DNA from: Bacteroidales bacterium
GTDB taxonomy: Bacteria; Bacteroidota; Bacteroidia; Bacteroidales; UBA1556
Length of the DNA stretch: 35,973 nucleotides
Reading direction: 5' to 3'
Assembly (NCBI GenBank): GCA_027064095.1
Contig: JAMOQI010000064.1
Location: forward strand, 1 to 35,973
Both the position numbers and the translations under genes were made by a program. A model generated the notes under the pieces. That model did not search any database. It was not told the origin of the DNA and worked only from the letters and a program-made list of their open reading frames with translations. This document shows positions 15,347 to 24,838 of the stretch, piece after piece; position 1 is the first letter of the stretch, and the number at the start of each line of letters is the position of its first letter.

Positions 15347-18064
15347 ATGAATATAAAACTAAACTATAAGAAGTTAGCTCCATATGTAGCTGGAATTTTA
15401 ATCTTTCTAATTACAGTATTTATTTATTTCGGTCCATTATGGCAAGGCAAACAAGTTAACCAGCACGACAAGAAGACTTTTGAAGGCATGAGCAAGGAAA
15501 TTGTTGATTTTCGTAATAAAACAGGAGAAGAAGCCCTGTGGACTAATTCAATGTTTGGCGGAATGCCTGCATATCAAATTTCTGTTGCGAAAAAAGAAAA
15601 TCTAATTCGATATATTGACGAATATATTTTCCGATTACATCTGCCTCGACCTGCCGATTATGCTTTCTTATACATGGTAGGATTTTTTTTATTACTACTT
15701 ATTTTAGGTGTTGACCCCTGGCTTAGTATTATTGGAGCTCTCGCTTTTGGCTTCTCATCCTATTTTTATATAATATTACAAGCTGGACACAACTCCAAAG
15801 CCCATGCAATAGGATATATGGCTCCAACCCTTGCATTTATTATTTACACCTTTAAATCCAGAAAATACTTACTCGGAGGCTCGCTTTTTAGTCTTTTTAT
15901 GGCATTAGAGCTTTATACTAATCATCCACAGATAACTTATTATCTGATGTTTATTGTATTGGCCTATGGTATTGCAGAATTTTTTGGAGCACTAAAGGAA
16001 AAGCAACTTATTCATTTTGGCAAAGCTGTTGGAGTACTTGTTATTGGCCTTATATTAGCAATTGCCGTAAATACAGAAAATTATTGGACAACATTAGAAT
16101 ATTCGCCTTATACAATTCGTGGTAAATCAGAGTTGAGTTTCAATAAACATACCAAATCAAGTGGACTGGATAAGGATTACGCTACACAATGGAGCTATGG
16201 TATAGACGAAACTTTTACTCTATTAATACCTAATGCCAATGGAGGAGCAAGTGTTCCTATTGACAAATACGCTCCAAAGCAGTTTAATGATTTCAAAGGT
16301 CAGTACAAACAATATATTGGTGGTTATGGCAGTTATTTTGGCACTCAACCAATGACAAGTGGGCCAGTTTATGTTGGTGCCATTGTAATGTTCTTTTTTA
16401 TTCTTGGTTTATTTATTATAAAAGGTAGATTTAAGTGGGCTCTTCTAGGTATAACCATCATAAGCATAATGCTTTCTTGGGGACATAACTTAATGTGGTT
16501 CACAGATATATTCTTCAATTATTTCCCTGGTTATAATAAATTTAGAACAGTATCTATGATACTGGTTATTACAGAGCTGACAACTGTTTTACTCGCATTC
16601 TTGGCATTAAATAAAATATTGAAAAATCCAAAAATAATAAATGAAAACAAAATTGGATTTTATGTAGCATTAGCATCAACAGCTGGTATTAGTCTTTTAT
16701 TTTATATTATGCCGGAGACTTTCTTTTCTTTCTTAAATCAACAAGACCAATCTCAATTAATCAGTGCCCAACAAAACAATCCACAACAAGCTGCTGCATA
16801 TCAAGCTATGTTCAACGAAATTGCACAGTTGCGTATTAATATTTTTAAAGCTGACAGCATTAGAAGCTTTATATTTGTAATATTAGCAGCTGCGTTAATT
16901 TGGGTTTATTCTATTAAAAAATTCAATAAAGCAATTGTTTATGTTGGCTTGGGAATATTAATACTATTTGATATGGTTGGTGTTGACAGAAGATACCTTA
17001 ATGATAATCATTATGAAAGAAAACCAAGGAAACAAGTTCCTTATAGAATAACTCCTGCCGATATTCAAATATTAAATGATAAAGAGCTTGACTATAGAGT
17101 TTATAATACTACTGTAAGTCCTTTCAATGATGCCTCTACTTCTTATTATCACAAATCCATAGGGGGTTATCATGGTGCTAAGTTGCGCAGATACCAAGAT
17201 TTAATTGAGCATCATTTATCCGTTGGCAACATGGAAGTTCTTAATATGCTTAATACAAAATATTTTATTGTTGGCGGTCAGGGACAAGCACCTACAGCGC
17301 AAAAAAATCCTAATAGACTTGGCAATGCATGGTTTGCAAAACGAATACAATTTGTTCCTAATGCAGATCAAGAGATTATTCATTTAGGAAAAGTTATTCA
17401 GCTAAAAGCTTTAGGGAATATTGACAACTTAAGTGTTTATGGTCGTAAGCTAAAAAATATAGACACTGTACTTATTACTTCTCCAATAAAAATCGGAGAC
17501 AATAGTAGTTTAAACCTTAGCAGACTCCCTATAGGTGAAAATGGCGTTTATATTTTAGGAAATGATCCTCAGAATAATGATTCCAATTTTATAGATATTA
17601 GTGAAATCCCAGGAGGCAATTTACTAGGTAAAAAGCTATTTGAAACAAAGGTAATCTTTAACTTTAAAGCAAAAGATATAGCCGTGGTAAATGATAAGTT
17701 TAAATCCTATTTTGATAATAATAAATTCAACTATTTACCATCAGCTACTATAAATCTAACTGAATACGAGCCTAATCATTTAAAATATGCTACACATGCA
17801 CAAAGTCCTCAGTTGGCAGTATTTTCTGAAATATATTACGACAAAGGATGGAATGCTTATATTGATGGAAAACCTGCAGAATATATACAGGCAGATTATG
17901 TTCTACGAAGCATGGTAATTCCTGCCGGTGACCATATCGTTGAATTTAAATTTGAGCCAAAGTCGTATTATTATGGCACAAAGATAACTTTTGCATCATC
18001 ATTAATTCTTATACTTCTAGTAGGTGGAGTTCTTTTCTTTGAAATTAAAGGGAAGAAAAAATAA
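15347..18064 (+). CDS. YfhO-family polytopic membrane protein
   Basis: A 905-residue inner-membrane protein of the YfhO family, related to GT-C type membrane glycosyltransferases. The N-terminal 560 residues carry about a dozen hydrophobic segments (first at 14-33, others near 105-125, 175-195, 225-245, 345-400 and 500-550). The loop after TM1, with VNQHDKKTFEGMSKEIVDF and TNSMFGGMPAYQI, is the conserved periplasmic region. The last 340 residues are soluble and end with the beta-rich block YYDKGWNAYIDGKPAEYI and a final TM near 885-900. In characterised relatives YfhO helps glycosylate lipoteichoic acid; the substrate here is unknown. The GT4 gene downstream fits a surface-glycan role. Confidence 0.9.
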   Translation: MNIKLNYKKLAPYVAGILIFLITVFIYFGPLWQGKQVNQHDKKTFEGMSKEIVDFRNKTGEEALWTNSMFGGMPAYQISVAKKENLIRYIDEYIFRLHLPRPADYAFLYMVGFFLLLLILGVDPWLSIIGALAFGFSSYFYIILQAGHNSKAHAIGYMAPTLAFIIYTFKSRKYLLGGSLFSLFMALELYTNHPQITYYLMFIVLAYGIAEFFGALKEKQLIHFGKAVGVLVIGLILAIAVNTENYWTTLEYSPYTIRGKSELSFNKHTKSSGLDKDYATQWSYGIDETFTLLIPNANGGASVPIDKYAPKQFNDFKGQYKQYIGGYGSYFGTQPMTSGPVYVGAIVMFFFILGLFIIKGRFKWALLGITIISIMLSWGHNLMWFTDIFFNYFPGYNKFRTVSMILVITELTTVLLAFLALNKILKNPKIINENKIGFYVALASTAGISLLFYIMPETFFSFLNQQDQSQLISAQQNNPQQAAAYQAMFNEIAQLRINIFKADSIRSFIFVILAAALIWVYSIKKFNKAIVYVGLGILILFDMVGVDRRYLNDNHYERKPRKQVPYRITPADIQILNDKELDYRVYNTTVSPFNDASTSYYHKSIGGYHGAKLRRYQDLIEHHLSVGNMEVLNMLNTKYFIVGGQGQAPTAQKNPNRLGNAWFAKRIQFVPNADQEIIHLGKVIQLKALGNIDNLSVYGRKLKNIDTVLITSPIKIGDNSSLNLSRLPIGENGVYILGNDPQNNDSNFIDISEIPGGNLLGKKLFETKVIFNFKAKDIAVVNDKFKSYFDNNKFNYLPSATINLTEYEPNHLKYATHAQSPQLAVFSEIYYDKGWNAYIDGKPAEYIQADYVLRSMVIPAGDHIVEFKFEPKSYYYGTKITFASSLILILLVGGVLFFEIKGKKK

Positions 18065-18080
18065 TAACGCAATAATTATT

Positions 18081-19388
18081 TTGAAGAAAGTACTAATTAT
18101 AAGCTATTATTGGCCACCTAGCGGTGGGGCAGGTGTTCAACGCTGGCTTAAATTCGCCAAATATTTACCTGAATTTGGCTGGGAGCCACACATATATACA
18201 CCTTCCAACCCCGAAGCTCCAGCCTATGACGACTCTCTTCTGAATGAAATACCTGAAGAGGTGGTTGTTGTTAAAAGGAAAATATTTGAACCTTATTCTT
18301 TCTATAAAAAATTTACCGGTAACAAAGGAAATGTAAATGCCGGTTTTTTATCAGAAAATGAAGACTCCAGGAAGAAATTTACCGAAAGCCTCTCTATATG
18401 GATACGTGGTAACCTTTTCATCCCTGATGCCAGGATTATGTGGGTAAAACCATCGACAAAATTTTTAAGAAAATATATTGAAGAAAACAACATTAAAGTT
18501 GTTATTTCTACCGGACCTCCTCATTCTATGCATTTAATTGCAAAAAAGCTAAAAGCAAAAACAAATATTAAATGGATAGCTGATTTTAGAGACCCTTGGA
18601 CTAATATTGATTTTTACAAAGACTTAATGCTTACTAAAGTAGCTGATAAAAAACATCATAAGTTAGAAAAATCAGTTTTGCAGCAAGCTAACAAGGTTAT
18701 CACTATTGGTAATACAATGGCTAAGGAATTAGAAAAAGTAAGAAGGAGCTCCATTGATGTGATTACTAATGGTTACGACCTAAGTGATTTTAATGATGTT
18801 GTAACTAAAATAGATAATCATTATTTCACTATTACTCATGTGGGCTCAATAAATTCCGATAGAAACCATGATATTTTTTGGAAAGCTCTGAGAGATTTAT
18901 GTAATAAAAATAAGGAATTTGAATTAAAGCTTAAATTAGTTTTTGTTGGCAAACTCGATTATCAGGTTATAAAAAGCATTAAAGATTATAATTTTACCGA
19001 CAAAACTGAGATAATAAGTTATATACCTCATAATGAAATTATTAAATATTTATATAGTGCCAATTGTCTGTATCTTCCTTTAAATAACACTCCAAATGCA
19101 AAAGGCGTTCTATCTGGTAAATTATTTGAATATCTCGCAACAAATATTGATATTGTTGGCATTGGCCACCCGAATGGAGACGCCGCAGAGATAATATCAA
19201 AAACAAAGTCCGGATATATGATAGATTTTAATGACAAAACAGGACTTATCAATGCTTTTGAAACTATTTTTAAGAAAGAAGGATTACTTACAAATACCAT
19301 TTCAGAAGATAGATTGAAATACTCAAGAAAAGAATTGACTAGAGATTTAGTAAAAATTCTTGAGGAAATATTACAAGCTGATTTATAG
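18081..19388 (+). CDS. Glycosyltransferase family 4
   Basis: A 435-residue GT-B enzyme. The N-terminal signature is KVLIISYYWPPSGGAGVQRW, typical of GT4 proteins in Bacteroidota polysaccharide clusters. The WIADFRDPWTNIDFY block follows at mid-length, and the C-terminal domain has LSGKLFEYLATNIDIVGIG. The open frame can be extended to a GTG at 18024 inside the yfhO-type gene, but that adds 19 poorly conserved residues. The TTG at 18081, 16 bp after the yfhO stop, starts right before the first beta strand and is preferred. It likely acts with the YfhO protein on the same glycan. Its stop is 2 bp from the convergent receptor gene. Confidence 0.87.
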   Translation: MKKVLIISYYWPPSGGAGVQRWLKFAKYLPEFGWEPHIYTPSNPEAPAYDDSLLNEIPEEVVVVKRKIFEPYSFYKKFTGNKGNVNAGFLSENEDSRKKFTESLSIWIRGNLFIPDARIMWVKPSTKFLRKYIEENNIKVVISTGPPHSMHLIAKKLKAKTNIKWIADFRDPWTNIDFYKDLMLTKVADKKHHKLEKSVLQQANKVITIGNTMAKELEKVRRSSIDVITNGYDLSDFNDVVTKIDNHYFTITHVGSINSDRNHDIFWKALRDLCNKNKEFELKLKLVFVGKLDYQVIKSIKDYNFTDKTEIISYIPHNEIIKYLYSANCLYLPLNNTPNAKGVLSGKLFEYLATNIDIVGIGHPNGDAAEIISKTKSGYMIDFNDKTGLINAFETIFKKEGLLTNTISEDRLKYSRKELTRDLVKILEEILQADL

Positions 19389-19390
19389 CT

Positions 19391-21913
19391 CTATATTTTA
19401 ACTATAAGCCTTAAATTCACCTGCCTATTTGTTAAATAATTAGGCACAGAATAGTAAGAACCATTTACATCACTAATCCACATATACGAAAGTGTATTAT
19501 CAATTTGCAAGAGATTGAAAACTTCAACACTTATCCAAGCCGATTTGATATAACGCAAAGGATTTTTATATTTAATTTTAGTTTCCTCTCCTATAAGTTG
19601 CTTTGAAAAACCAATATCAACTCTTCTGTAAGCCGGAAATCTACGAGTCTGTTGATAACGTTGATGAGTAGGCGGTCCAAAGGGTAAGCCGGAGGCATAA
19701 ACCAAATTAAGGTGAACTTTGAATGTTGGATAACCCGGAACATAATCTTGGAATAACATATTAAACACAAAGCGCTGATCGGTAGGACGAGGGATAAAAC
19801 CCGGCTCTACCTTTAAACTATCAGCAATTTGAGTATCTGTAGTTACACCGGCAACAATTTTTTCTCCTCCTTTATTATAATATTCAAAATAATAATCATC
19901 AGAAATATCCTCCTGTGTTTGCATTATTGACAGGCCAATCCAACTCTCCGCATTCTCCACTAATTGACCATGAAGTTTTAAGTCTAATCCGGTAGCATAA
20001 CCTATAGCGTTATTCTCGGCAAAATATCTAAGACGAACATCATCCATTTCGTAAGGAATAAGATCCCACATATATTTATAATATGCTTCCATTGTAAATT
20101 TGAAAGGGCGATTCCATGCATCAAAAATCCAATCTGAACCAATAACAAAATGAGCAGATTTCTGAGCTTTAATATCATAATTAATTGATCCATCAAGATA
20201 GCGCATTTCTCTATAAAACGGAGGCTGCGAATAGAGCCCAGCAGAAATTCTATAAGATTTCTTAGAATCAGATGTTGGTTTTATAAAAAGTGAAAATCTT
20301 GGACTAAGAAGTAATTCGTTGCTAAAATCCCAATAATTTGTTCTAATACCGGCATTTATTTTATAAACAGAAGAAGAGTCTGACTTTCTTAAAGTCCAAT
20401 CACGCATAGCATAAGCAGTATATCTGTTTGACACTACAAATTGGTCAGCTTTCACTACATCGTTGAGTATAATTTCATTAGGTCTTGAATAATTTGGAAT
20501 ACTATTATTTATATTATCCTTTGGATTTGGCAAACTATACCCGGCTGAATCAATCATTTTCCATTCTGAAAGCTTATCATCTATTATATCGTGCCTAATA
20601 TTAGCTCCCCAACTCCAGTTACGATATTTACCTCTATGCTGAAAAGATGTCACCAAACCATCGAGCGTATTTCTGGCATGATGCAAATATGTACCCACAC
20701 CCTTGTTAAAGGCTACCTCTCCAAAATCATCTTTACCGAGGTCATTTTCCAAAACATCTAACCAATATTGCCCCATAATATCATAGCTCTCAGTCTCTAA
20801 GGTTCGATATGCCGATGCAGCAAACTCAAGTTGAGTCCTATTATTATGATATTTTAGGTTTAGTGCTCCCATATAATTCTGGAATTTATCCACCTCCTGT
20901 CCGTCAAAATAAACAGTAAAACGAAGGACTTCGAATATACTACCAAAGTTGGTTTCTCTAGTTTGAGGTATGATATTGTAATTATTTACAGCATAATTTC
21001 CAAGAAAACCAAGTTCCCAAACATCGGTAATATCATAAGCCACAAAAGCTTGAATATCAGTAAATGAAGGTTTATAATCTCCCTTAGTATCAAGACTATT
21101 AAGAATATATTGGTTTGTTTTGTATCTAGTGCCTATAAGATATCTAAGTCTTTGCTTTGCCCCTACTCCTTCGATATGTGCGCTTGCTCCAAGAAGACTT
21201 CCTGCTACCGATGCAGCAAATTGCTCTGGCTCCTTATATTTTACATCCATCACTGAAGCCATCTTGTCGCCATAATAGGCAGAAAAACCACCAGATGAGA
21301 ATTTTATATCACTAACTAAATCAGAATTGGCAAAATTCAGGCCTTCCTGCTGTCCTGATTTTATAAGCATAGGCCGCTGAATTTCGATACCATTAACATA
21401 AACAAGATTCTCATCAAAATTACCTCCACGAACAGAATATTGAGAACTTAATTCGTTGCTACTATAAACCCCTGGCATTCTTTTTATAAAAGCAGAGATT
21501 ATATCTCCATTTGGTGTTGGAATAGCCTCAAATTCAACTGGTTTGACATGAATAATCCCATCATAAGCATGTCGCTTTGCAGTTACACTAAAGGTGTCCA
21601 TTTCCAGAGCTTGATCAAGAACGATATTTATCTCCAAGCGTTCACCTGACTTAAGCTTTATAGTTTTGAATTTTTCTTTCAAAGTAACATGCGAGAATTG
21701 CAATTTAATGCTGACATTAGCAGGAATCATCAATTTATAAGAACCATCCTCTTTTGTGGTAGCTCCGATAGAATAACCTTGCACAGCAATATTTGCAGGA
21801 GGGTCAAAAGCCTTACCTTTTCTATCAAGCACAGTACCATATATTTCAGCTTTTTGGCCAAAACTATTAAATATAATTAGCTGTATGATTATGACTAAAA
21901 TATATCGCATCAA
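19391..21913 (-). CDS. TonB-dependent outer-membrane receptor
   Basis: An 840-residue receptor for energised uptake across the outer membrane. Residues 1-19 are a signal peptide (hydrophobic, ending in NSFGQ). Residues 20-110 form a carboxypeptidase-regulatory-like beta domain with GTVLDRKGKAF and TTKEDGSYKL. The plug (about 115-235) has SSQYSVRGGNFDENLVYVNG and GGFSAYYGDKMASVMDV. The rest is a 22-strand barrel ending in a hydrophobic NLRLIVKI strand with aromatic residues nearby. No SusD partner is adjacent, so a polysaccharide substrate is not indicated. It lies 64 bp downstream of the MORN-like gene on the same strand and may also have its own promoter (TTATTTTG at 21942-21949). Confidence 0.93.
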   Translation of the reverse strand: MMRYILVIIIQLIIFNSFGQKAEIYGTVLDRKGKAFDPPANIAVQGYSIGATTKEDGSYKLMIPANVSIKLQFSHVTLKEKFKTIKLKSGERLEINIVLDQALEMDTFSVTAKRHAYDGIIHVKPVEFEAIPTPNGDIISAFIKRMPGVYSSNELSSQYSVRGGNFDENLVYVNGIEIQRPMLIKSGQQEGLNFANSDLVSDIKFSSGGFSAYYGDKMASVMDVKYKEPEQFAASVAGSLLGASAHIEGVGAKQRLRYLIGTRYKTNQYILNSLDTKGDYKPSFTDIQAFVAYDITDVWELGFLGNYAVNNYNIIPQTRETNFGSIFEVLRFTVYFDGQEVDKFQNYMGALNLKYHNNRTQLEFAASAYRTLETESYDIMGQYWLDVLENDLGKDDFGEVAFNKGVGTYLHHARNTLDGLVTSFQHRGKYRNWSWGANIRHDIIDDKLSEWKMIDSAGYSLPNPKDNINNSIPNYSRPNEIILNDVVKADQFVVSNRYTAYAMRDWTLRKSDSSSVYKINAGIRTNYWDFSNELLLSPRFSLFIKPTSDSKKSYRISAGLYSQPPFYREMRYLDGSINYDIKAQKSAHFVIGSDWIFDAWNRPFKFTMEAYYKYMWDLIPYEMDDVRLRYFAENNAIGYATGLDLKLHGQLVENAESWIGLSIMQTQEDISDDYYFEYYNKGGEKIVAGVTTDTQIADSLKVEPGFIPRPTDQRFVFNMLFQDYVPGYPTFKVHLNLVYASGLPFGPPTHQRYQQTRRFPAYRRVDIGFSKQLIGEETKIKYKNPLRYIKSAWISVEVFNLLQIDNTLSYMWISDVNGSYYSVPNYLTNRQVNLRLIVKI

Positions 21914-21977
21914 TTATGAAATTCCCATTTTAATACTACTGCAAAATAACGTTTTTAATTGGCTTTATTGTGGAAAA

Positions 21978-23651
21978 TTATTTTGGAAAGATTTTCTGTG
22001 TTTTAACATCATAAATAACTTCCTCTTTTTTACCATTCTTGTATCGCAATTTTAAAACAAGAGCTCCTTTTTTATCCCAATAACTCCACACTCCATGTTT
22101 ATAAACGCCTTTATATTGACCTTCACCTTTCTTTTTACCATCAATATAATATTCAACCCACTTCCCTGTTGGTTTGCCATCTATTAAACTTTGCTCTTTA
22201 TATAAACGCCCCCTGTTATCATAGAATTTCCATTTCCCTTCTTTCAAGCCATTTTTGTACTTCCCAACTGCTTGTAAATTCCCCGATTTATACCATTCCT
22301 TAAAACTTCCCGTACGTAAGCCATCTTTAAAAGCTCCCACATATTTCTTTTTACCATTACTATAATATTGGGTGGCAGGACCATCTTTTAAATCATTTTT
22401 AAAATTAAAAATATAATTTGGTTTTGAAGATTTAAACCATGTTTTCCACTCACCATTCATTTTACCGGCAATATAACTACCACTAGCTGCAGGTTGTCCA
22501 TTATCATACCACGAATTCCACTCACCAGTTTCATAATTATCTTTATAATTTCCTTCTTGAAGCTTCTGAGCATTCTCAAACCATGTTGTCCATAAGCCTG
22601 ATTTCATACCATCTTTATAATGTCCTTTTTTCCATAACTCACCTGTTGCATACCAATATGTCCACTCTCCATTCATTAATCCTTTAATAAAACTTCCTTT
22701 GCTGGCTTTTTTCCCATTTTCACGATAAAAAATCCAGATAGAATCCTGCAAATCATTTTTCAAGACACCCTCCATTTCTATATTCCCATTAGCATACCAC
22801 CAAGTGGCATAACCATTAAGGCTATCATTGACAAAAACCCCTTCGAATTGCTTCTTACCGGTTTGATAAAATTTATATGTTTTGCCGGTTTTTAAACCAT
22901 TTACATAATCAAACTCTTCTTTTATCTGAGAATTTTTATAAAAATATTGCCAATGACCATCAAATTTTCCATTTAAAATATGCCCATTAGCTTTTAATGT
23001 ACCATCTCTATAATACTCCTTATAATCACCATTTTCAGAAGGGAAAACAGTCATTAATTCTCCACCCAAATACCACTCTTTCCATATCCCAACCTTTTTA
23101 TCATTCTTATATTTTCCTTGCAAACGTTTATTTCCATTAGGATAATATGAAACCCATTTACCATCTTTTATGCCTTTTTTATAGGTTCTAATTTCACTTA
23201 TACTGCTATCTCTTCTAAAATAAGTACATTTTCCATCCAGTTTTCCATCTATATATTTCTCACGATTCTTTATAGAACCAGTGGAATAATACTCAATCCA
23301 ATCCCCCGATTTCTCTTCGTTCTTAACTTGTCCTTTAACTTGCAACTGCTTGTTTTCAAACCATATAACAAAAGGCCCATTGGTATAATTAATCTTACTA
23401 AGAGTATCTCCATTTTTATAAAATGCTAACCACAGACCAATTCTTTTATTATGGTCAAAGCTGCCTTTTTCTTTTATATTACCATTAACATAGTAATTTT
23501 CGTAGTCACCATCATAAATACTATCATTTACAAAACCAGCTTTGATATGAACTTTACCATTAGGATATTTTATTGTTTTTGTAATTCTCTCCTGAGCAGA
23601 AACACTCACTGTGAATAAAATAAATACTATTAAAACTTGTATTTTACTCAT
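21978..23651 (-). CDS. Secreted MORN-like (YwqK-type) repeat protein
   Basis: A 557-residue protein with a signal peptide at 1-19 (ends VSVSAQ) and then about 21 tandem copies of a 23-25 residue unit. Each unit follows the pattern G-x-W-x-x-(W/Y)-Y-x-N-G-x-(L/K), as in KDGKWVSYYPNG, MNGEWTYWYATG and KEGKWKFYDNRG. This is the MORN-variant repeat of YwqK-like proteins; databases often call them toxin-antitoxin antitoxins, but nothing here supports a toxin partner. The repeats should form an extended beta sheet, probably periplasmic or surface-exposed. The gene lies 10 bases after a polyprenyl synthase and upstream of a TonB-dependent receptor. Function is unknown. Confidence 0.88.
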   Translation of the reverse strand: MSKIQVLIVFILFTVSVSAQERITKTIKYPNGKVHIKAGFVNDSIYDGDYENYYVNGNIKEKGSFDHNKRIGLWLAFYKNGDTLSKINYTNGPFVIWFENKQLQVKGQVKNEEKSGDWIEYYSTGSIKNREKYIDGKLDGKCTYFRRDSSISEIRTYKKGIKDGKWVSYYPNGNKRLQGKYKNDKKVGIWKEWYLGGELMTVFPSENGDYKEYYRDGTLKANGHILNGKFDGHWQYFYKNSQIKEEFDYVNGLKTGKTYKFYQTGKKQFEGVFVNDSLNGYATWWYANGNIEMEGVLKNDLQDSIWIFYRENGKKASKGSFIKGLMNGEWTYWYATGELWKKGHYKDGMKSGLWTTWFENAQKLQEGNYKDNYETGEWNSWYDNGQPAASGSYIAGKMNGEWKTWFKSSKPNYIFNFKNDLKDGPATQYYSNGKKKYVGAFKDGLRTGSFKEWYKSGNLQAVGKYKNGLKEGKWKFYDNRGRLYKEQSLIDGKPTGKWVEYYIDGKKKGEGQYKGVYKHGVWSYWDKKGALVLKLRYKNGKKEEVIYDVKTQKIFPK

Positions 23652-23661
23652 AACATATTAA

Positions 23662-24633
23662 TTATTTATTTCTATTTATAGAATAGTTTACTAGAGCAAT
23701 TAAAGACTCTTTATATTCAGAATCAGGATAATAATTTAGCATTTTTATTGCGTTATTTAAATACTCCTTCATCTTCTCATTGGTATATTTTATTCCGCCA
23801 CTATTATTAACTAAACCAATAATTTTATCAATTGTTGCTCGCTTGGTACTTCTGTATTTAATATCCAGAATTGTTTTCTTACGCTCCACAGCTCCCATTT
23901 TATTTAATGTATAAATAAGGGGGAGAGTCATTTTCTTCTCTTTAATATCGCCACCCGATGGCTTTCCTGTCTTATTATCTTTCTCAAAATCAAACAAATC
24001 ATCACGAATCTGAAAGGCTATTCCCACATTTTCACCAAAATTGCGCATCAGCATAACCTCCTCCTCAGAAGCACCTGCTGAGGCAGCCCCAGCCGCACAA
24101 CATGAAGCTATAAGCGAAGCCGTTTTCATTTTTATTACGTCAAAATAAACGGACTCATCAATATCCAATCGTCTGGCTTTTTCTATTTGTAACAATTCCC
24201 CTTCACTCATCTGTTTGGTAGCATAAGATACTATTTCCAATAAATCATACTCCTTGTTCTCCAAGGCCAAAAGCATACCTTTAGAGAGTAAGAAATCACC
24301 TACCAGAACAGCCGCTTTATTTTTCCATAAAGCATTTATGGAAAAGAATCCTCTTCTAAGATTAGAGTCGTCAACCACATCATCATGCACCAAAGTAGCA
24401 GTATGCAAAAGCTCTATTAAAGCAGCAGCACGTTGTGTATGCTCATTAGTATTAGAATGCAATCCCGCACTTAAAAAAACAAAAAGAGGACGCATTTGCT
24501 TACCTTTTCGTTTAACAATATAGCGAGTAATAAGGTCTAACAAAGAAACCTGAGTCTTCATACTCTCCTTGAATGTCGATTCAAAAAGTTCAATATCCTG
24601 TTTTACAGGTCTTTTTATTTCTTCAAATGTCAT
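23662..24633 (-). CDS. Polyprenyl (trans-isoprenyl) diphosphate synthase
   Basis: A 323-residue class I all-alpha prenyltransferase that extends allylic diphosphates with isopentenyl diphosphate. The first aspartate-rich motif is DDVVD at 84-88 in HDDVVDDSNLRRG; the second is DDLFD at 211-215 in QIRDDLFDFEKD. KGKQMRP supplies the IPP-binding basic residues. The residues four and five before the first motif are Thr and Ala, which are small and suggest a long product such as the octa- or heptaprenyl chain used for menaquinone. The start is the ATG at 24631-24633; a TTG further upstream is less likely because the MTFEEIKRPV N-terminus is typical. It leads a run with the MORN-like and receptor genes. 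Confidence 0.9.
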   Translation of the reverse strand: MTFEEIKRPVKQDIELFESTFKESMKTQVSLLDLITRYIVKRKGKQMRPLFVFLSAGLHSNTNEHTQRAAALIELLHTATLVHDDVVDDSNLRRGFFSINALWKNKAAVLVGDFLLSKGMLLALENKEYDLLEIVSYATKQMSEGELLQIEKARRLDIDESVYFDVIKMKTASLIASCCAAGAASAGASEEEVMLMRNFGENVGIAFQIRDDLFDFEKDNKTGKPSGGDIKEKKMTLPLIYTLNKMGAVERKKTILDIKYRSTKRATIDKIIGLVNNSGGIKYTNEKMKEYLNNAIKMLNYYPDSEYKESLIALVNYSINRNK

Positions 24634-24667
24634 TAATAAGTATATATTAAATGAGAAAAACAAAGGT

Positions 24668-24675
24668 CAAAGGTA
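24668..24675 (-). promoter_or_regulatory. -7 box TACCTTTG for the polyprenyl synthase gene
   Basis: A perfect TAnnTTTG on the minus strand, 34 bases before the ATG. A TTTA lies 19 nt upstream in place of the -33 TTTG. Confidence 0.45.
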
Positions 24676-24838
24676 ATATATTTGTTGATTGTGATAAAGA
24701 TATTTACATATTATGATTTTTTTAAAATCTAAATTAAGAGAATAAAACATTTCTATTATCGCAAGCATTTTTTTCGTTTTTTTGCATTTCCAATAGAAAT
24801 GTGGATATTTATTTTAAAATTTTGTATTTCAATTTATT

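Noticed and set aside
18024..18080. The GTG-started extension of the second GT4 gene inside the yfhO-type gene
   Set aside because: It overlaps the end of the membrane protein gene and adds lysine- and asparagine-rich residues before the first conserved strand; TTG at 18081 fits better.
21978..23651. Reading the MORN-like gene as an antitoxin of a toxin-antitoxin pair
   Set aside because: The common database label YwqK antitoxin is not supported: there is a signal peptide, a very long repeat array and no small toxin gene nearby.
24760..24838. A promoter for asnS at the GTTTTTTTGC run
   Set aside because: It lacks the TA of TAnnTTTG and the spacing to any TTG is poor, so I did not list it.
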